The position numbers and the translations under genes were made by a program. The notes below the pieces were generated by a model. The model was given only the letters and a program-made list of their open reading frames with translations, was not told the DNA's origin and ran no database searches. From JAIMBK01 sp040755975 (GTDB lineage: Bacteria > Bacillota > Desulfotomaculia > Desulfotomaculales > Nap2-2B): DNA of 19,813 bases. The stretch is from NCBI GenBank assembly GCA_040755975.1, contig JBFLZY010000052.1:1-19813 (forward strand), in the 5' to 3' direction. Below, piece by piece: positions 13,086 through 19,813 of the stretch (the stretch's first letter is position 1; the number at the start of each line of letters is the position of its first letter).

Positions 13086-14201
13086 TTACTGGATTGCCGC
13101 CAAAAAAGCGCCGGCAGCCACCGCGGTGCCGATTACCCCCGCCACATTTGGTCCCATGGCATGCATGAGCAGGTAGTTCTGGGGGTTTTCCTCGGCTCCC
13201 AGCAAATGCACCACGCGGGCGGCCATGGGGACGGCGGATACCCCGGCGGCGCCGATCAGAGGGTTGATTTTTTCTTTCAAGAAAATGTTCATCACCTTCG
13301 CGATGAGCACCCCGCCGGCGGCGGCGCAGGCGAAGGCCACTACTCCCAGGATGAAAATATAGATGGTTTGAAGCCGGAGGAAATTTTCCGCGGACATGGT
13401 CGCGCCAATGCCGACGCCCAGGACGATCGTGGCGACGTTCAGCAAAGCCTCGCGCGATACGTGCGCGAGGCGTTCAACCACGCCGCATTCCATAAACAAA
13501 TTGCCCAGCATGAACATTGCCACCAGGGGGGCCGCTTTCGGCACCAGGATGATCGTCACTATGCTGGTCAGGATAGGGAAAATGATCTTTTCGGCTTTAC
13601 TGACATCCCGCATTTGCTTCATGACGATGGCCCGCTCTTTTTTAGTGGTTAAGATTTTGGCCACGGGCGGAATAATCAGGGGCACCAGGGCCATGTAGGA
13701 ATAAGCGGCCACCGCAACCGCTCCCAGCAGGTGCGGCGCCAGGTTGGCGGCCAGGTAAATGGTCGTGGGGCCGTCTGCTCCGCCGATGATGCCGATCGTT
13801 GCCGCCTCCGGGATGCTGAAGCCTAATAACAGGGCGGCCAGAAAAGCGGCGTAAACCCCTAACTGGGCGGCCGCGCCCAGGAGCAAAGTTTTGGGGTTGG
13901 CGATTACCGGCCCAAAATCGGTCATGGCGCCTAAGCCCAGGAAAATAAGGGGAGGGATCAATTCGTTTTGAATCCCGTAATGAAAGAAGATGTAGAGGAG
14001 GCCCCCTTCTTCCATCAGGCCCGTTAAGGGGAAGTTCCCGATAAAAATGCCGAAACTGATCGGGACCAGTAAAAGAGGTTCGATACCCTTTTTGGTGGCC
14101 AGGTAAAGCAGGGTAAATGCTATGCACCACATGATCACATTACCAAACGTAAGATTCCAAAGACCAATTCCCTGAAAAATTTCAATCAGCTGGTCGAGCA
14201 T
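13086..14201 (-). CDS. oadB: Sodium-ion-translocating decarboxylase beta subunit (canonical OadB/GcdB/MmdB type)
   Basis: 371 residues, ATG 14201 with GGGAG eight bases upstream. A polytopic membrane protein that decarboxylates the biotin-bound carboxyl group and moves sodium outward. The hallmark IIGGADGPTTIYLA (138-151; D143 is the ion-site aspartate region), TDFGPVIANPK (94-104), NPLIGAAGVSAVPMAARV and the C-terminal MGPNVAGVIGTAVAAG (349-364, N352) all match the family, and the length is usual. An OadG-like small gene lies 30 bp upstream in the same operon. No alpha (carboxyltransferase) or biotin carrier gene is within the window, so whether the complex is oxaloacetate, methylmalonyl-CoA or glutaconyl-CoA decarboxylase cannot be settled. 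Confidence 0.92.
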   Translation of the reverse strand: MLDQLIEIFQGIGLWNLTFGNVIMWCIAFTLLYLATKKGIEPLLLVPISFGIFIGNFPLTGLMEEGGLLYIFFHYGIQNELIPPLIFLGLGAMTDFGPVIANPKTLLLGAAAQLGVYAAFLAALLLGFSIPEAATIGIIGGADGPTTIYLAANLAPHLLGAVAVAAYSYMALVPLIIPPVAKILTTKKERAIVMKQMRDVSKAEKIIFPILTSIVTIILVPKAAPLVAMFMLGNLFMECGVVERLAHVSREALLNVATIVLGVGIGATMSAENFLRLQTIYIFILGVVAFACAAAGGVLIAKVMNIFLKEKINPLIGAAGVSAVPMAARVVHLLGAEENPQNYLLMHAMGPNVAGVIGTAVAAGAFLAAIQ

Positions 14202-14231
14202 GGCGGGTCTCCCTTTCTCCCTTACCGCTTT

Positions 14232-14366
14232 TTATTTTTCTGTTTGGGACCGGTTGTGAAAATATAAACCGGTAAAGTAAACCGTCAGGTTTAAAATTCC
14301 CAGCGCCAGGAAAACAGAAATGATTCCGGTAAAAGTTACCTGGACGGTTGTCTCCCAGTCGATCAA
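14232..14366 (-). CDS. OadG-like small gamma subunit (44 residues)
   Basis: A short frame from TTG 14366 with a strong GGAGG nine bases before it; an in-frame TGA lies just upstream, so this is the only start. The protein (MIDWETTVQVTFTGIISVFL...) has one membrane span (about 10-35) and a short polar tail ending RSQTEK. Single-span small proteins next to oadB are the gamma (OadG) subunits, which hold the complex together. This one is shorter than usual and lacks the long Pro/Lys-rich cytoplasmic tail. The family call is by position and shape. Confidence 0.7.
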   Translation of the reverse strand: MIDWETTVQVTFTGIISVFLALGILNLTVYFTGLYFHNRSQTEK

Positions 14367-14452
14367 TTTTTCTCACCTCCCTCTTTTCTTGAGTGTATTT
14401 AAATAAATATTCCAAATCAGGGTTTTCGATGAAGAACAATTTAATGCTTTTC

Positions 14453-14480
14453 ATTGTAGCACAATTTCCGGTTCAGTCAA
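14453..14480 (-). promoter_or_regulatory. Promoter of oadG-like/oadB operon
   Basis: On the minus strand TTGACT (14480-14475), a 16-bp spacer and TACAAT (14458-14453), giving a leader of about 80 bases. Arms TATAC/GTATA (14481-14496) lie just upstream of the -35 and could be an operator. Confidence 0.6.
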
Positions 14481-14515
14481 TATACTTCGCTGTATACATG
14501 ACCGGGATGCCGGGG

Positions 14516-14567
14516 AGCAAAAAAGAAAAAGGCTTGCTTTTGTTAAGGCTGCAGACAAAAGCAAGCC
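14516..14567 (-). terminator. Terminator of the second decarboxylase module
   Basis: A perfect 13-bp stem GGCTTGCTTTTGT (14531-14543) / ACAAAAGCAAGCC (14555-14567), loop 11 nt. On the minus strand the tail TTTTTCTTTTTT follows. It separates the two modules into different transcripts. Confidence 0.93.
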
Positions 14568-14605
14568 TCCGGAGCTTTTCGCGGAGCGGTATTTTTAAGC
14601 CGGCG

Positions 14606-14791
14606 TCACGGTTTATTTCTGATGGCTAAAGATACTACCAGCAGGCCGATGGTTGCCAGAATGAAGCCCCCGGAGTACGTAGTTAAAATAGTTACTGGTT
14701 GAGCCAGCATTGGTGAGACTATTCTAACCAAAATTATCCCAACTATGATCAATAATAAGCCGGTTGTCCAGAGTTTAATTTTCGTGCTCAT
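14606..14791 (-). CDS. Small two-span membrane protein coupled to the OadB paralogue
   Basis: 61 residues. Its ATG (14791) overlaps the TGA stop of the OadB-like gene as ATGA, so it is translationally coupled. Two hydrophobic spans, about 8-27 (LWTTGLLLIIVGIILVRIVS) and 36-56, are joined by a short loop, with the basic tail IRNKP at the C-terminus. Not recognised as a family. The coupling suggests it is made in step with, and may sit in a complex with, the OadB-like protein. A hairpin terminator follows 38 bp on. Confidence 0.75.
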   Translation of the reverse strand: MSTKIKLWTTGLLLIIVGIILVRIVSPMLAQPVTILTTYSGGFILATIGLLVVSLAIRNKP

Positions 14792-16002
14792 AATTGTATC
14801 ACCGGTAAAATGGTTATATAAATGCCGGTAATGATTGCCGAGGTGATGACGCCGCTGACGCTGGCCCCCATGGCGTAGGGGAGAATAAGCGCATAGGGGT
14901 TTGCCTCGGTAACTTCGTGTTGGGCCACCTTGGCCGTGGTCGGAACGCAGGAAACCCCGGCAATGCCGATTACCGGATTGAATTTTTTCCTGGTCAACAG
15001 GTACATGATGAGGCCGCCGATAATCCCCCCGATCCCCGATAAAAGTAAGGCCAGCATTCCCAAAATGAGCAGGACGAATACCTTGGGGTTTAAAATAGTT
15101 TGCGCTTCGCAAAGCGTTCCCAACAATAAGCCCAAAAAGAAGGTTGAGCCGTAAAGGAGCGGGCCTTCCAGAAATTCGATGAATCTCTCCACGCCTGCTT
15201 CTCTGATGGCTACCCCGGCAAAAAAGGATAAAAACAAAGGGGCGGCGACCGGAAAAAGTAAACATAAAACCAGGCAGGTGACAATCGCAAAAATGAATTT
15301 TTCCCGTGGGGAAACGTCCGGCATAGATTGGATATCCATTTCAATCCCCCGGAGTTTTTTGGGGATCAGCGCTTTTACCAGGTATGGGTATCCTCCGTAG
15401 GTCAGGCTTAAGTAAAGATAGGCAACGACGGTAATGGGGACAAACAGATCTTTGGCCAGAATCACGGAACTGTAAACGACCATGGGAGCGTCCGCGCCGC
15501 CCACGACCGCGATGGCCGCGGCTTCCTTGACGTCAAGCCCCATGGCCACCCCGATGGGGAGGGTGGCAATGGTTCCTAATTCGGCGCAAATGGCGATAAA
15601 CATGCTGGCAAAGGGCCTGGCCAGCAGGAAGCCTACGTCGCTGATTGCCCCGATGCCCATAAATACCAGGCAGGCGATTAACCCGTTGCTGAAAGTAAAG
15701 TTATAGATTGGCTGCAGAAAATTGATCTGCATAATGTTGATGAGTTCAGTGGCGTCGCTCACCAGGGGGTTCAGGAAAAGGGTGCCGGTTGTTGAGCCGG
15801 AAAGGAAAAGGACGCCGGCATTTACGGCCAGCATGCCAAGGCCCATGGGAATCATAATTAAAGGTTCTAAAATTCTTTTAAACCCGAGATAGGCCAGCAA
15901 AAAACCAAAACAAATCAGCACGATGCGGCCGATGGCCACGGTCAGGTCCTGTTGAAAAAGGGTAGCAATGCCTGGGAAGAAATTCCATATACTGAATTCC
16001 AT
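14788..16002 (-). CDS. Divergent OadB-family membrane protein (beta-subunit paralogue)
   Basis: 404 residues from ATG 16002; a TTG two codons earlier is the alternative, and the ribosome site is weak (AGG seven bases upstream). Overall topology and many family motifs are kept: SDVGFLLARPF (121-131), AVVGGADAPMVVYSS (165-179) and NPVIGIAGVSCVPTTAKV. Yet two signature segments differ from the canonical neighbour: GGADGPT is GGADAPM here (168-174), though D171 is kept, and the C-terminal GPNVAG is GASVSG (379-384), so Asn becomes Ser. It is also about 30 residues longer near the N-terminus. The role may be another decarboxylase-linked or substrate-specific transporter. It stands between a 40-residue single-span gene and a 61-residue gene, under an apparent sigma-54 promoter. 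Confidence 0.85.
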   Translation of the reverse strand: MEFSIWNFFPGIATLFQQDLTVAIGRIVLICFGFLLAYLGFKRILEPLIMIPMGLGMLAVNAGVLFLSGSTTGTLFLNPLVSDATELINIMQINFLQPIYNFTFSNGLIACLVFMGIGAISDVGFLLARPFASMFIAICAELGTIATLPIGVAMGLDVKEAAAIAVVGGADAPMVVYSSVILAKDLFVPITVVAYLYLSLTYGGYPYLVKALIPKKLRGIEMDIQSMPDVSPREKFIFAIVTCLVLCLLFPVAAPLFLSFFAGVAIREAGVERFIEFLEGPLLYGSTFFLGLLLGTLCEAQTILNPKVFVLLILGMLALLLSGIGGIIGGLIMYLLTRKKFNPVIGIAGVSCVPTTAKVAQHEVTEANPYALILPYAMGASVSGVITSAIITGIYITILPVIQL

Positions 16003-16050
16003 TTGCAAACCTGGCGCAAGCTTAGACCAACCAAAAGGTTTGGGCCAGGG

Positions 16051-16173
16051 TTATGCCCTCCTTCCGTTGTTATGAATGGCCATGTAGATGAACTTGACCA
16101 TGCAGGCCACCAGCATGCCTACAACTGCAGTTCCTACGTAAGCCCCCGCGGAAAATAACGTTATGTCTGTCAT
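16051..16173 (-). CDS. Small single-span membrane protein, OadG-like (40 residues)
   Basis: ATG 16173 preceded by GGAGAG nine bases upstream; the protein starts MTDITLFSAGAYVG and has one span (about 10-31), then a short basic tail ending NNGRRA. A purine-rich AAGGAGG within its last codons could help translation of the next gene, whose start is 48 bp on in the same frame after the TAA. Position first in a module with an OadB paralogue suggests a gamma-type partner, matching the 44-residue protein of module 1, though sequence likeness between the two is slight. Confidence 0.65.
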   Translation of the reverse strand: MTDITLFSAGAYVGTAVVGMLVACMVKFIYMAIHNNGRRA

Positions 16174-16405
16174 TGGAAATCACTCTCCCTTTTCAGGATA
16201 GGAATTAGGAATTGGGAGTTAGGGGTAGATACCTTTGCTCTAGATGACTATTTTCATCCTTACCTGAATGAGAACGAACATTCTTCCAGGCAACTCCCCC
16301 TTAAGTATTCTGTATGCAGCATACAGTAAAGAAAAAATATGCCTCTTTAAGAATTACTTGCCGGGCAGTTTGTAAGAGCTTTCATTCCTTGCTAAAATAT
16401 TTTCC
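16174..16405 (-). other. Long leader of the sigma-54-driven operon
   Basis: If transcription starts about 12 bases after the -12 element (near 16395), the transcript has a leader of some 220 bases with no gene. It contains a perfect 7-bp inverted repeat CTGTATGcagCATACAG (16310-16326) and a short GGAATTAGGAATTGGGAGTT-type repeat near 16200-16220. No known riboswitch is recognised. Confidence 0.4.
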
Positions 16406-16421
16406 TGCAAAAAACGTGCCA
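16406..16421 (-). promoter_or_regulatory. Sigma-54 (-24/-12) promoter of the divergent OadB module
   Basis: On the minus strand TGGCACGTTTTTTGCA matches the consensus TGGCACG-N4-TTGCA exactly, with GG and GC at the required spacing. A second TGGCAC immediately precedes it. It faces the 40-residue gene. Confidence 0.9.
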
Positions 16422-16463
16422 GTGCCAGGAGGGCGAAAAGAGCTACTTTTTTCACAAGAAATA

Positions 16464-16496
16464 ACTGCAATATTGCTGGAATGACTGCAATCTTGC
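16464..16496. promoter_or_regulatory. Candidate enhancer sites for the sigma-54 activator
   Basis: ACTGCAATATTGC (16464-16476) and ACTGCAATCTTGC (16484-16496) are near-identical, 20 bp apart, and each is built on a GCAA-NN-TTGC palindrome. They lie about 75-95 bases upstream of the expected start site, as activator sites usually do. They also lie upstream of the activator's own promoter. Confidence 0.7.
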
Positions 16497-16518
16497 CTTC
16501 ATTTAAATATTAAGATGC

Positions 16519-16547
16519 TTGCCATGAACAATAAACTATAGTAAGAT
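16519..16547 (+). promoter_or_regulatory. Probable sigma-A promoter of the activator gene
   Basis: TTGCCA (16519-16524), 17-bp spacer, TAAGAT (16542-16547), about 45 bases before the start codon. Confidence 0.5.
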
Positions 16548-16590
16548 TTAAAAAAATAGTCAGTTCCCTTTAGGAAAGCGGGAGAATTTT

Positions 16591-18699
16591 ATGCAGATTA
16601 AAGACGCCTTGATTCTGATTCCGGCCGAAAACAACCTGACCCTTGACCAGACGGTTTTTGAAGCCTGGCAATTATTTAAACAGGCAAAGGTGCCCGCCCT
16701 CCCGGTACGCAAAGAGGACGGGCAACTGGCCGGCCTGGTTTACAAAGACACCCTCTTCAACCTGGGCCCGGAGGCACTAAAGACGTCGCTGCGTGTTCGT
16801 GAAATTATCGACGAAGACTTCCCTTGCTTAAAAGAGGATGCCCCCCTGATCGACGTTTGTTCGCTCCCTCAGGATATATTTCTGGTTGTTGACGGGCAGG
16901 GACGGGTTAGTGGTATTTTATCCAAGGAGGCGGCCTGGCATGTTTTGCTGGATTCGGCCATTTTGATGGTGGAGCAGTTGATCGCCCTTTTGGATTCCGT
17001 GCATAACGGCATTATTGCGATCAACACGGAAGGAATCATTACGCTTTTTAACAAGGCGGCCGAGAAAATAACCGGGCGGTCGAAAAGCGCCGCCATCGGC
17101 AAGTACCTGCCGCAGGTCATCAGCGCTCCGGAACTCCTGCAGGTGTTGAAAGACGGCCGGCCGAAAGACGTGCAAAGGCTGTCGGTGGAGTATGCCACGG
17201 GGAAACGGGTTTACCTGGCCAACCAGAGCCCGGTGGTGGAAAATAACCAGATTGTGGGGGCCGTGGGCGTTTTTCAGGACATCACCGAAGTCGAGTCGAC
17301 CTCCCGGGAGCTGGATCTGGTCAAGCAAATCAATAAAGAGCTGGAATGTATTATTGAATCTTCTTCCGACGGCATCCTGATTACTGACCCGGCCGGGAAC
17401 ATCATCAAGGCCAACCAGGCCCACGAGCGGATTACCGGCCTGGCCACCCAGAAGATCGAAGGAAAGAATATTCACGAACTGGTGAAGGCGGGGGTTTACA
17501 GCACCCAGGTGGTCGACGCGGTTCTTAAGACCGGCAGCTCCGTCACCGTTGTGGAAAGCAAATCCGACCAGCACCAGCTGCTGGTGACGGGGAACCCTGT
17601 CTTTAACCAGAACGGGGAAATTACCCGGATCGTGATTAACGTCCGGGATCTCACCGAAATGAATAAGCTGGTCTACCAGCTGGAGCAGGCCCGCCGGCTC
17701 TCCGAGCGCTACTACGACGAATTAACCCAGCTGCGGGCGGGCTCGCTGAAGCAGGAAGGGATTATTTTCGGCTCGCCGAAAATGCAGGAGCTTTTGGCCC
17801 TGGCCCTGCGCCTGGCCCAGGTGGACTCCACCGTCCTCATTTTGGGGGAGTCCGGGTCGGGCAAGGAGGTCATTGCCAAACTCATGCACCGGCACAGCAA
17901 ACGCAAAAAGGGGCCGTTCATCACCGTAAACTGCAGCGCGATTCCGGAAAACCTCCTGGAGTCGGAGTTGTTCGGCTACGAACGGGGTGCCTTTACCGGG
18001 GCCAACCGGGAGGGCAAAATCGGGCTGTTTGAACTGGCCGACAACGGCACCCTGTTTTTAGACGAAGTCAGCGAATTGCCCCTGCCTTTCCAGGCGAAAT
18101 TATTAAGGGCGATCCAGGAAAAAGAAATTATGCCGGTGGGCGGAAGCAAGCCCCGCCCGGTCAACATCCGCATTCTGGCCGCGACCAACCGGGACCTGGA
18201 GGCCCTGGTCAGGGAGGGCAAATTCCGGGAGGACCTGTACTTCCGGTTGAACGTGGTGCCCCTGTATATCTGGCCTTTGCGGGAGCGCCGGCAGGACATC
18301 ATCCCCCTGGTTTACAATTTTCGGGATAAATTTTGCCAGGCCTACGGCTTGAAAAAGGACTTCGCCCCGGAGGTCCTGGGGGTCTTCCTGGAATATAACT
18401 GGCCGGGCAACGTCCGGGAGTTGGAAAACCTGGTGGAAAGGCTGATCGTTACTTCGCCCGGCGAACGCATTACCTTGGCCGATCTCCCCCGCCACCTGTT
18501 TGCGCATCTTGATCATTCGCCGAGCGTCCGGGTGCGCGGCGTGCTGCCTTTGCGCCAGGCTGTTCTGGAGCTGGAAGAGCAGTTGATTCAAAATGCCTTG
18601 CGGGAATACGGCAGCACCTATAAAGCGGCGAAGGCGTTAAATATCGATCAATCTACCCTGGTTAGAAAAGTCAGGAGGATTAAAACAAATCACCTTTAA
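16591..18699 (+). CDS. Sigma-54-dependent transcriptional activator, CBS-PAS-PAS-AAA+-Fis
   Basis: 702 residues, ATG 16591 with GGGAG upstream. Residues 5-120 look like a CBS-domain pair (VFEAWQLFKQAKVPALPVRKEDGQLAGLV and a second copy ending FLVVDGQGRVSGIL), a possible nucleotide sensor. PAS 1 covers about 128-235 and PAS 2 about 250-358. A coiled linker leads to the AAA+ domain: Walker A GESGSGKE (419-426), the sigma-54 contact loop GAFTGA (466-471), Walker B LFLDEV (488-493), and R-finger region near FREDLYFRLN. The C-terminal Fis-type HTH is about 670-697 (GSTYKAAKALNIDQSTLVRKV). All motifs for sigma-54 activation are intact. It is transcribed away from the OadB-paralogue module, whose promoter is sigma-54 type, so that module is the expected target. 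The effector is unknown. Confidence 0.95.
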   Translation: MQIKDALILIPAENNLTLDQTVFEAWQLFKQAKVPALPVRKEDGQLAGLVYKDTLFNLGPEALKTSLRVREIIDEDFPCLKEDAPLIDVCSLPQDIFLVVDGQGRVSGILSKEAAWHVLLDSAILMVEQLIALLDSVHNGIIAINTEGIITLFNKAAEKITGRSKSAAIGKYLPQVISAPELLQVLKDGRPKDVQRLSVEYATGKRVYLANQSPVVENNQIVGAVGVFQDITEVESTSRELDLVKQINKELECIIESSSDGILITDPAGNIIKANQAHERITGLATQKIEGKNIHELVKAGVYSTQVVDAVLKTGSSVTVVESKSDQHQLLVTGNPVFNQNGEITRIVINVRDLTEMNKLVYQLEQARRLSERYYDELTQLRAGSLKQEGIIFGSPKMQELLALALRLAQVDSTVLILGESGSGKEVIAKLMHRHSKRKKGPFITVNCSAIPENLLESELFGYERGAFTGANREGKIGLFELADNGTLFLDEVSELPLPFQAKLLRAIQEKEIMPVGGSKPRPVNIRILAATNRDLEALVREGKFREDLYFRLNVVPLYIWPLRERRQDIIPLVYNFRDKFCQAYGLKKDFAPEVLGVFLEYNWPGNVRELENLVERLIVTSPGERITLADLPRHLFAHLDHSPSVRVRGVLPLRQAVLELEEQLIQNALREYGSTYKAAKALNIDQSTLVRKVRRIKTNHL

Positions 18700-18752
18700 A
18701 AAGGCGGGGCCTGGAGATTTGATGTTGCCCAAATCTTCGGGTTGGGGTAAAA

Positions 18753-18782
18753 TATAATCTTGGTTTAAAATCTTGGTTTAAA
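18753..18782 (+). promoter_or_regulatory. Possible tig promoter region with a 13-bp tandem repeat
   Basis: A perfect TATAAT (18753-18758) runs into two tandem copies of ATCTTGGTTTAAA (18757-18769, 18770-18782). No good -35 stands 16-18 bp upstream of the TATAAT; TTGGTT-17-TAAAAA within the repeat is a weaker alternative. The rest of 18700-18859 shows only a weak stem GATTTG/CAAATC (18717-18736) without a T tail. Confidence 0.4.
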
Positions 18783-18859
18783 TAAAAATTTGTCTTGCCG
18801 GGAGGATAAATGCGCTGTAAAATAAGGCAAGTGTCATTTTAAAACAAGGGGGAGCATAA

Positions 18860-19813
18860 ATGAAAGCTAACGCGGAAAGGATAGAAAAAAATACCGTTTT
18901 ACTGGAAGTGGAAGTGGATGCCGAACGCTTTTCCAGGGCCCTCGACCAGGCCTACCGGAAGCTGGTGAAAAAAGTCAACGTACCCGGTTTCCGGCGAGGC
19001 AAAGCCCCCCGTTTTATTTTAGAAAGACACATTGGCAAGCAGGTGCTGGTGGACGAAGCCGTCGAGTTGATTATCCCGGAGGCCTATTTTAAAGCCGTAG
19101 ACGATACCGGCATCGAGCCGGTTACCCAGCCGGAGCTGGAGCTTGTCCAGGTGGAAGAAGGCAAGCCGGTGGTCTTCAAGGCCAAAGTGGTGGTTAAACC
19201 CGAAGTGGAGTTAGGGCAATATACGGAACTGGCAGTCGCCAGGCCGGTGGTAAAGATTACCGAGGAAGATGTTATAAAGGAACTGGAGCGCCTGCAGAAC
19301 CGCCACGCGAAGCTGGTTACCCTGGAGGAAGGAGAAGTCGCCAGGGGCGACCTGGTGACGATCGCTTACCAGGGCCGGGTGGATGGCGAGCCCTTTGAAG
19401 GCGGGCAGGATACCGACTGCACTTTTGAGGTCGGCAGCAGGGTATTTTTCCCGGGCGTCGAGGATGAACTGATCGGCACCTCCCTGGGAGAAACAAAGGA
19501 GGTAGTCACGAAATTTCCCGCGGATTATCCCCGGGAAGATCTGGCCGGGAAAGAGGCGACCTTTACCGTCACGGTCAAGGGGATTCAGCGCAAAGAGCTT
19601 TCCCCGCTGGATGATGAGTTTGCCAAGGACATCAGTGAATTCGATACGCTCGAGGAATTAAAAGCCGACCTGGCGAATAAATTAAGAAAAGTCGCCGAAG
19701 AAAAAGCCCAGGCCGAAGTGCGCAACTCCGTAGTGGAGAAGGCGGTAGAAAACGCCCAGGTAGAGATCCCGAAGGAGATGGTGGACAATCGCGTAGAAGA
19801 AATGGTTAAGGAA
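18860..19813 (+). CDS. tig: Trigger factor, ribosome-bound chaperone and prolyl isomerase (3' end off window)
   Basis: 318 codons from ATG 18860 (AAGGGGGAG just upstream), continuing past the right edge. The ribosome-docking signature VPGFRRGKAP (residues 43-52) sits in the N-terminal domain (1-about 110). The FKBP-like isomerase domain follows from about 150 (GDLVTIAYQGRVDGEPFEGG), then the start of the helical C-terminal chaperone domain (DDEFAKDISEFDTLEELKADL). Full-length trigger factor has about 430 residues, so roughly 110 are missing. In Firmicutes clpP/clpX commonly follow; they are outside the view. Confidence 0.98.
   Translation, partial: MKANAERIEKNTVLLEVEVDAERFSRALDQAYRKLVKKVNVPGFRRGKAPRFILERHIGKQVLVDEAVELIIPEAYFKAVDDTGIEPVTQPELELVQVEEGKPVVFKAKVVVKPEVELGQYTELAVARPVVKITEEDVIKELERLQNRHAKLVTLEEGEVARGDLVTIAYQGRVDGEPFEGGQDTDCTFEVGSRVFFPGVEDELIGTSLGETKEVVTKFPADYPREDLAGKEATFTVTVKGIQRKELSPLDDEFAKDISEFDTLEELKADLANKLRKVAEEKAQAEVRNSVVEKAVENAQVEIPKEMVDNRVEEMVKE

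Noticed and set aside
14606..15265. 219-residue minus-strand frame ending in the 61-residue gene
   Set aside because: Only the last 61 residues are real; the earlier part is an out-of-frame reading of the OadB paralogue. The ATGA overlap fixes the true start at 14791.
16918..17574. 218-residue minus-strand frame
   Set aside because: Antisense to the PAS domains of the sigma-54 activator; no family features.
18700..18740. Terminator after the sigma-54 activator gene
   Set aside because: Only a 6-bp stem with no T run follows; not strong enough to call.
1..19813. CRISPR arrays and insertion-sequence transposases
   Set aside because: No regularly spaced repeat series and no transposase motifs were seen in either strand.

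Overview
This window looks like a stretch of a Clostridia chromosome, probably from an anaerobic Peptococcaceae-type Firmicute (Pelotomaculum/Desulfotomaculum relatives). The basis is GC-rich coding with AT-rich spacers, strong Shine-Dalgarno sites, GTG/TTG starts, sodium-pump decarboxylase membrane subunits, a sigma-54 activator, and a trigger factor gene at the right edge. The genus is an inference; no gene here fixes it.

Positions 1-9.6 kb are one end of an integrated element that continues off the left edge. A tyrosine integrase (8214-9446) reads toward tRNA-Arg(UCU) (9606-9682, minus strand) and ends about 160 bp from the tRNA 3' end, so the tRNA 3' part is the probable attachment site. 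A zinc-binding DUF6076-like gene overlaps the integrase start. Leftward from a divergent promoter region (7141-7279) run an XRE repressor, an excisionase/AlpA-like HTH, a lone CHC2 primase zinc domain, an SF3 (D5/P4-type) helicase, an iteron-rich probable replication origin (about 4347-4745), a zinc-finger plus GNAT-like protein, three small genes and a second XRE protein. Last comes a large metalloprotease-containing 'polyvalent-type' protein cut by the window edge. The integrase / divergent regulator / xis / primase-helicase / origin order is that of phage satellites and P4-like elements. The large protein suggests a bigger prophage or mobile element.

From 9.7 to 13 kb is chromosomal sequence: a toxin-like remnant, a secreted alkaline phosphatase with a C-terminal stalk-type domain, a 600-bp spacer that may hold a structured RNA, an MgtC/SapB membrane protein, and tRNA-Gly(UCC).

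From 13 to 16.2 kb are two neighbouring minus-strand modules of sodium-ion-pump decarboxylase membrane subunits. Module 1 is a canonical OadB with a 44-residue OadG-like protein. Module 2 is a divergent OadB paralogue with a 40-residue single-span protein upstream and a 61-residue two-span protein downstream. No carboxyltransferase or biotin-carrier subunit is in view. Upstream of module 2 is a textbook sigma-54 promoter with two enhancer-like repeats 20 bp apart. Divergent from it is a 702-residue CBS-PAS-PAS-AAA+-Fis activator, so the activator most likely switches on module 2. The window ends inside trigger factor (tig).
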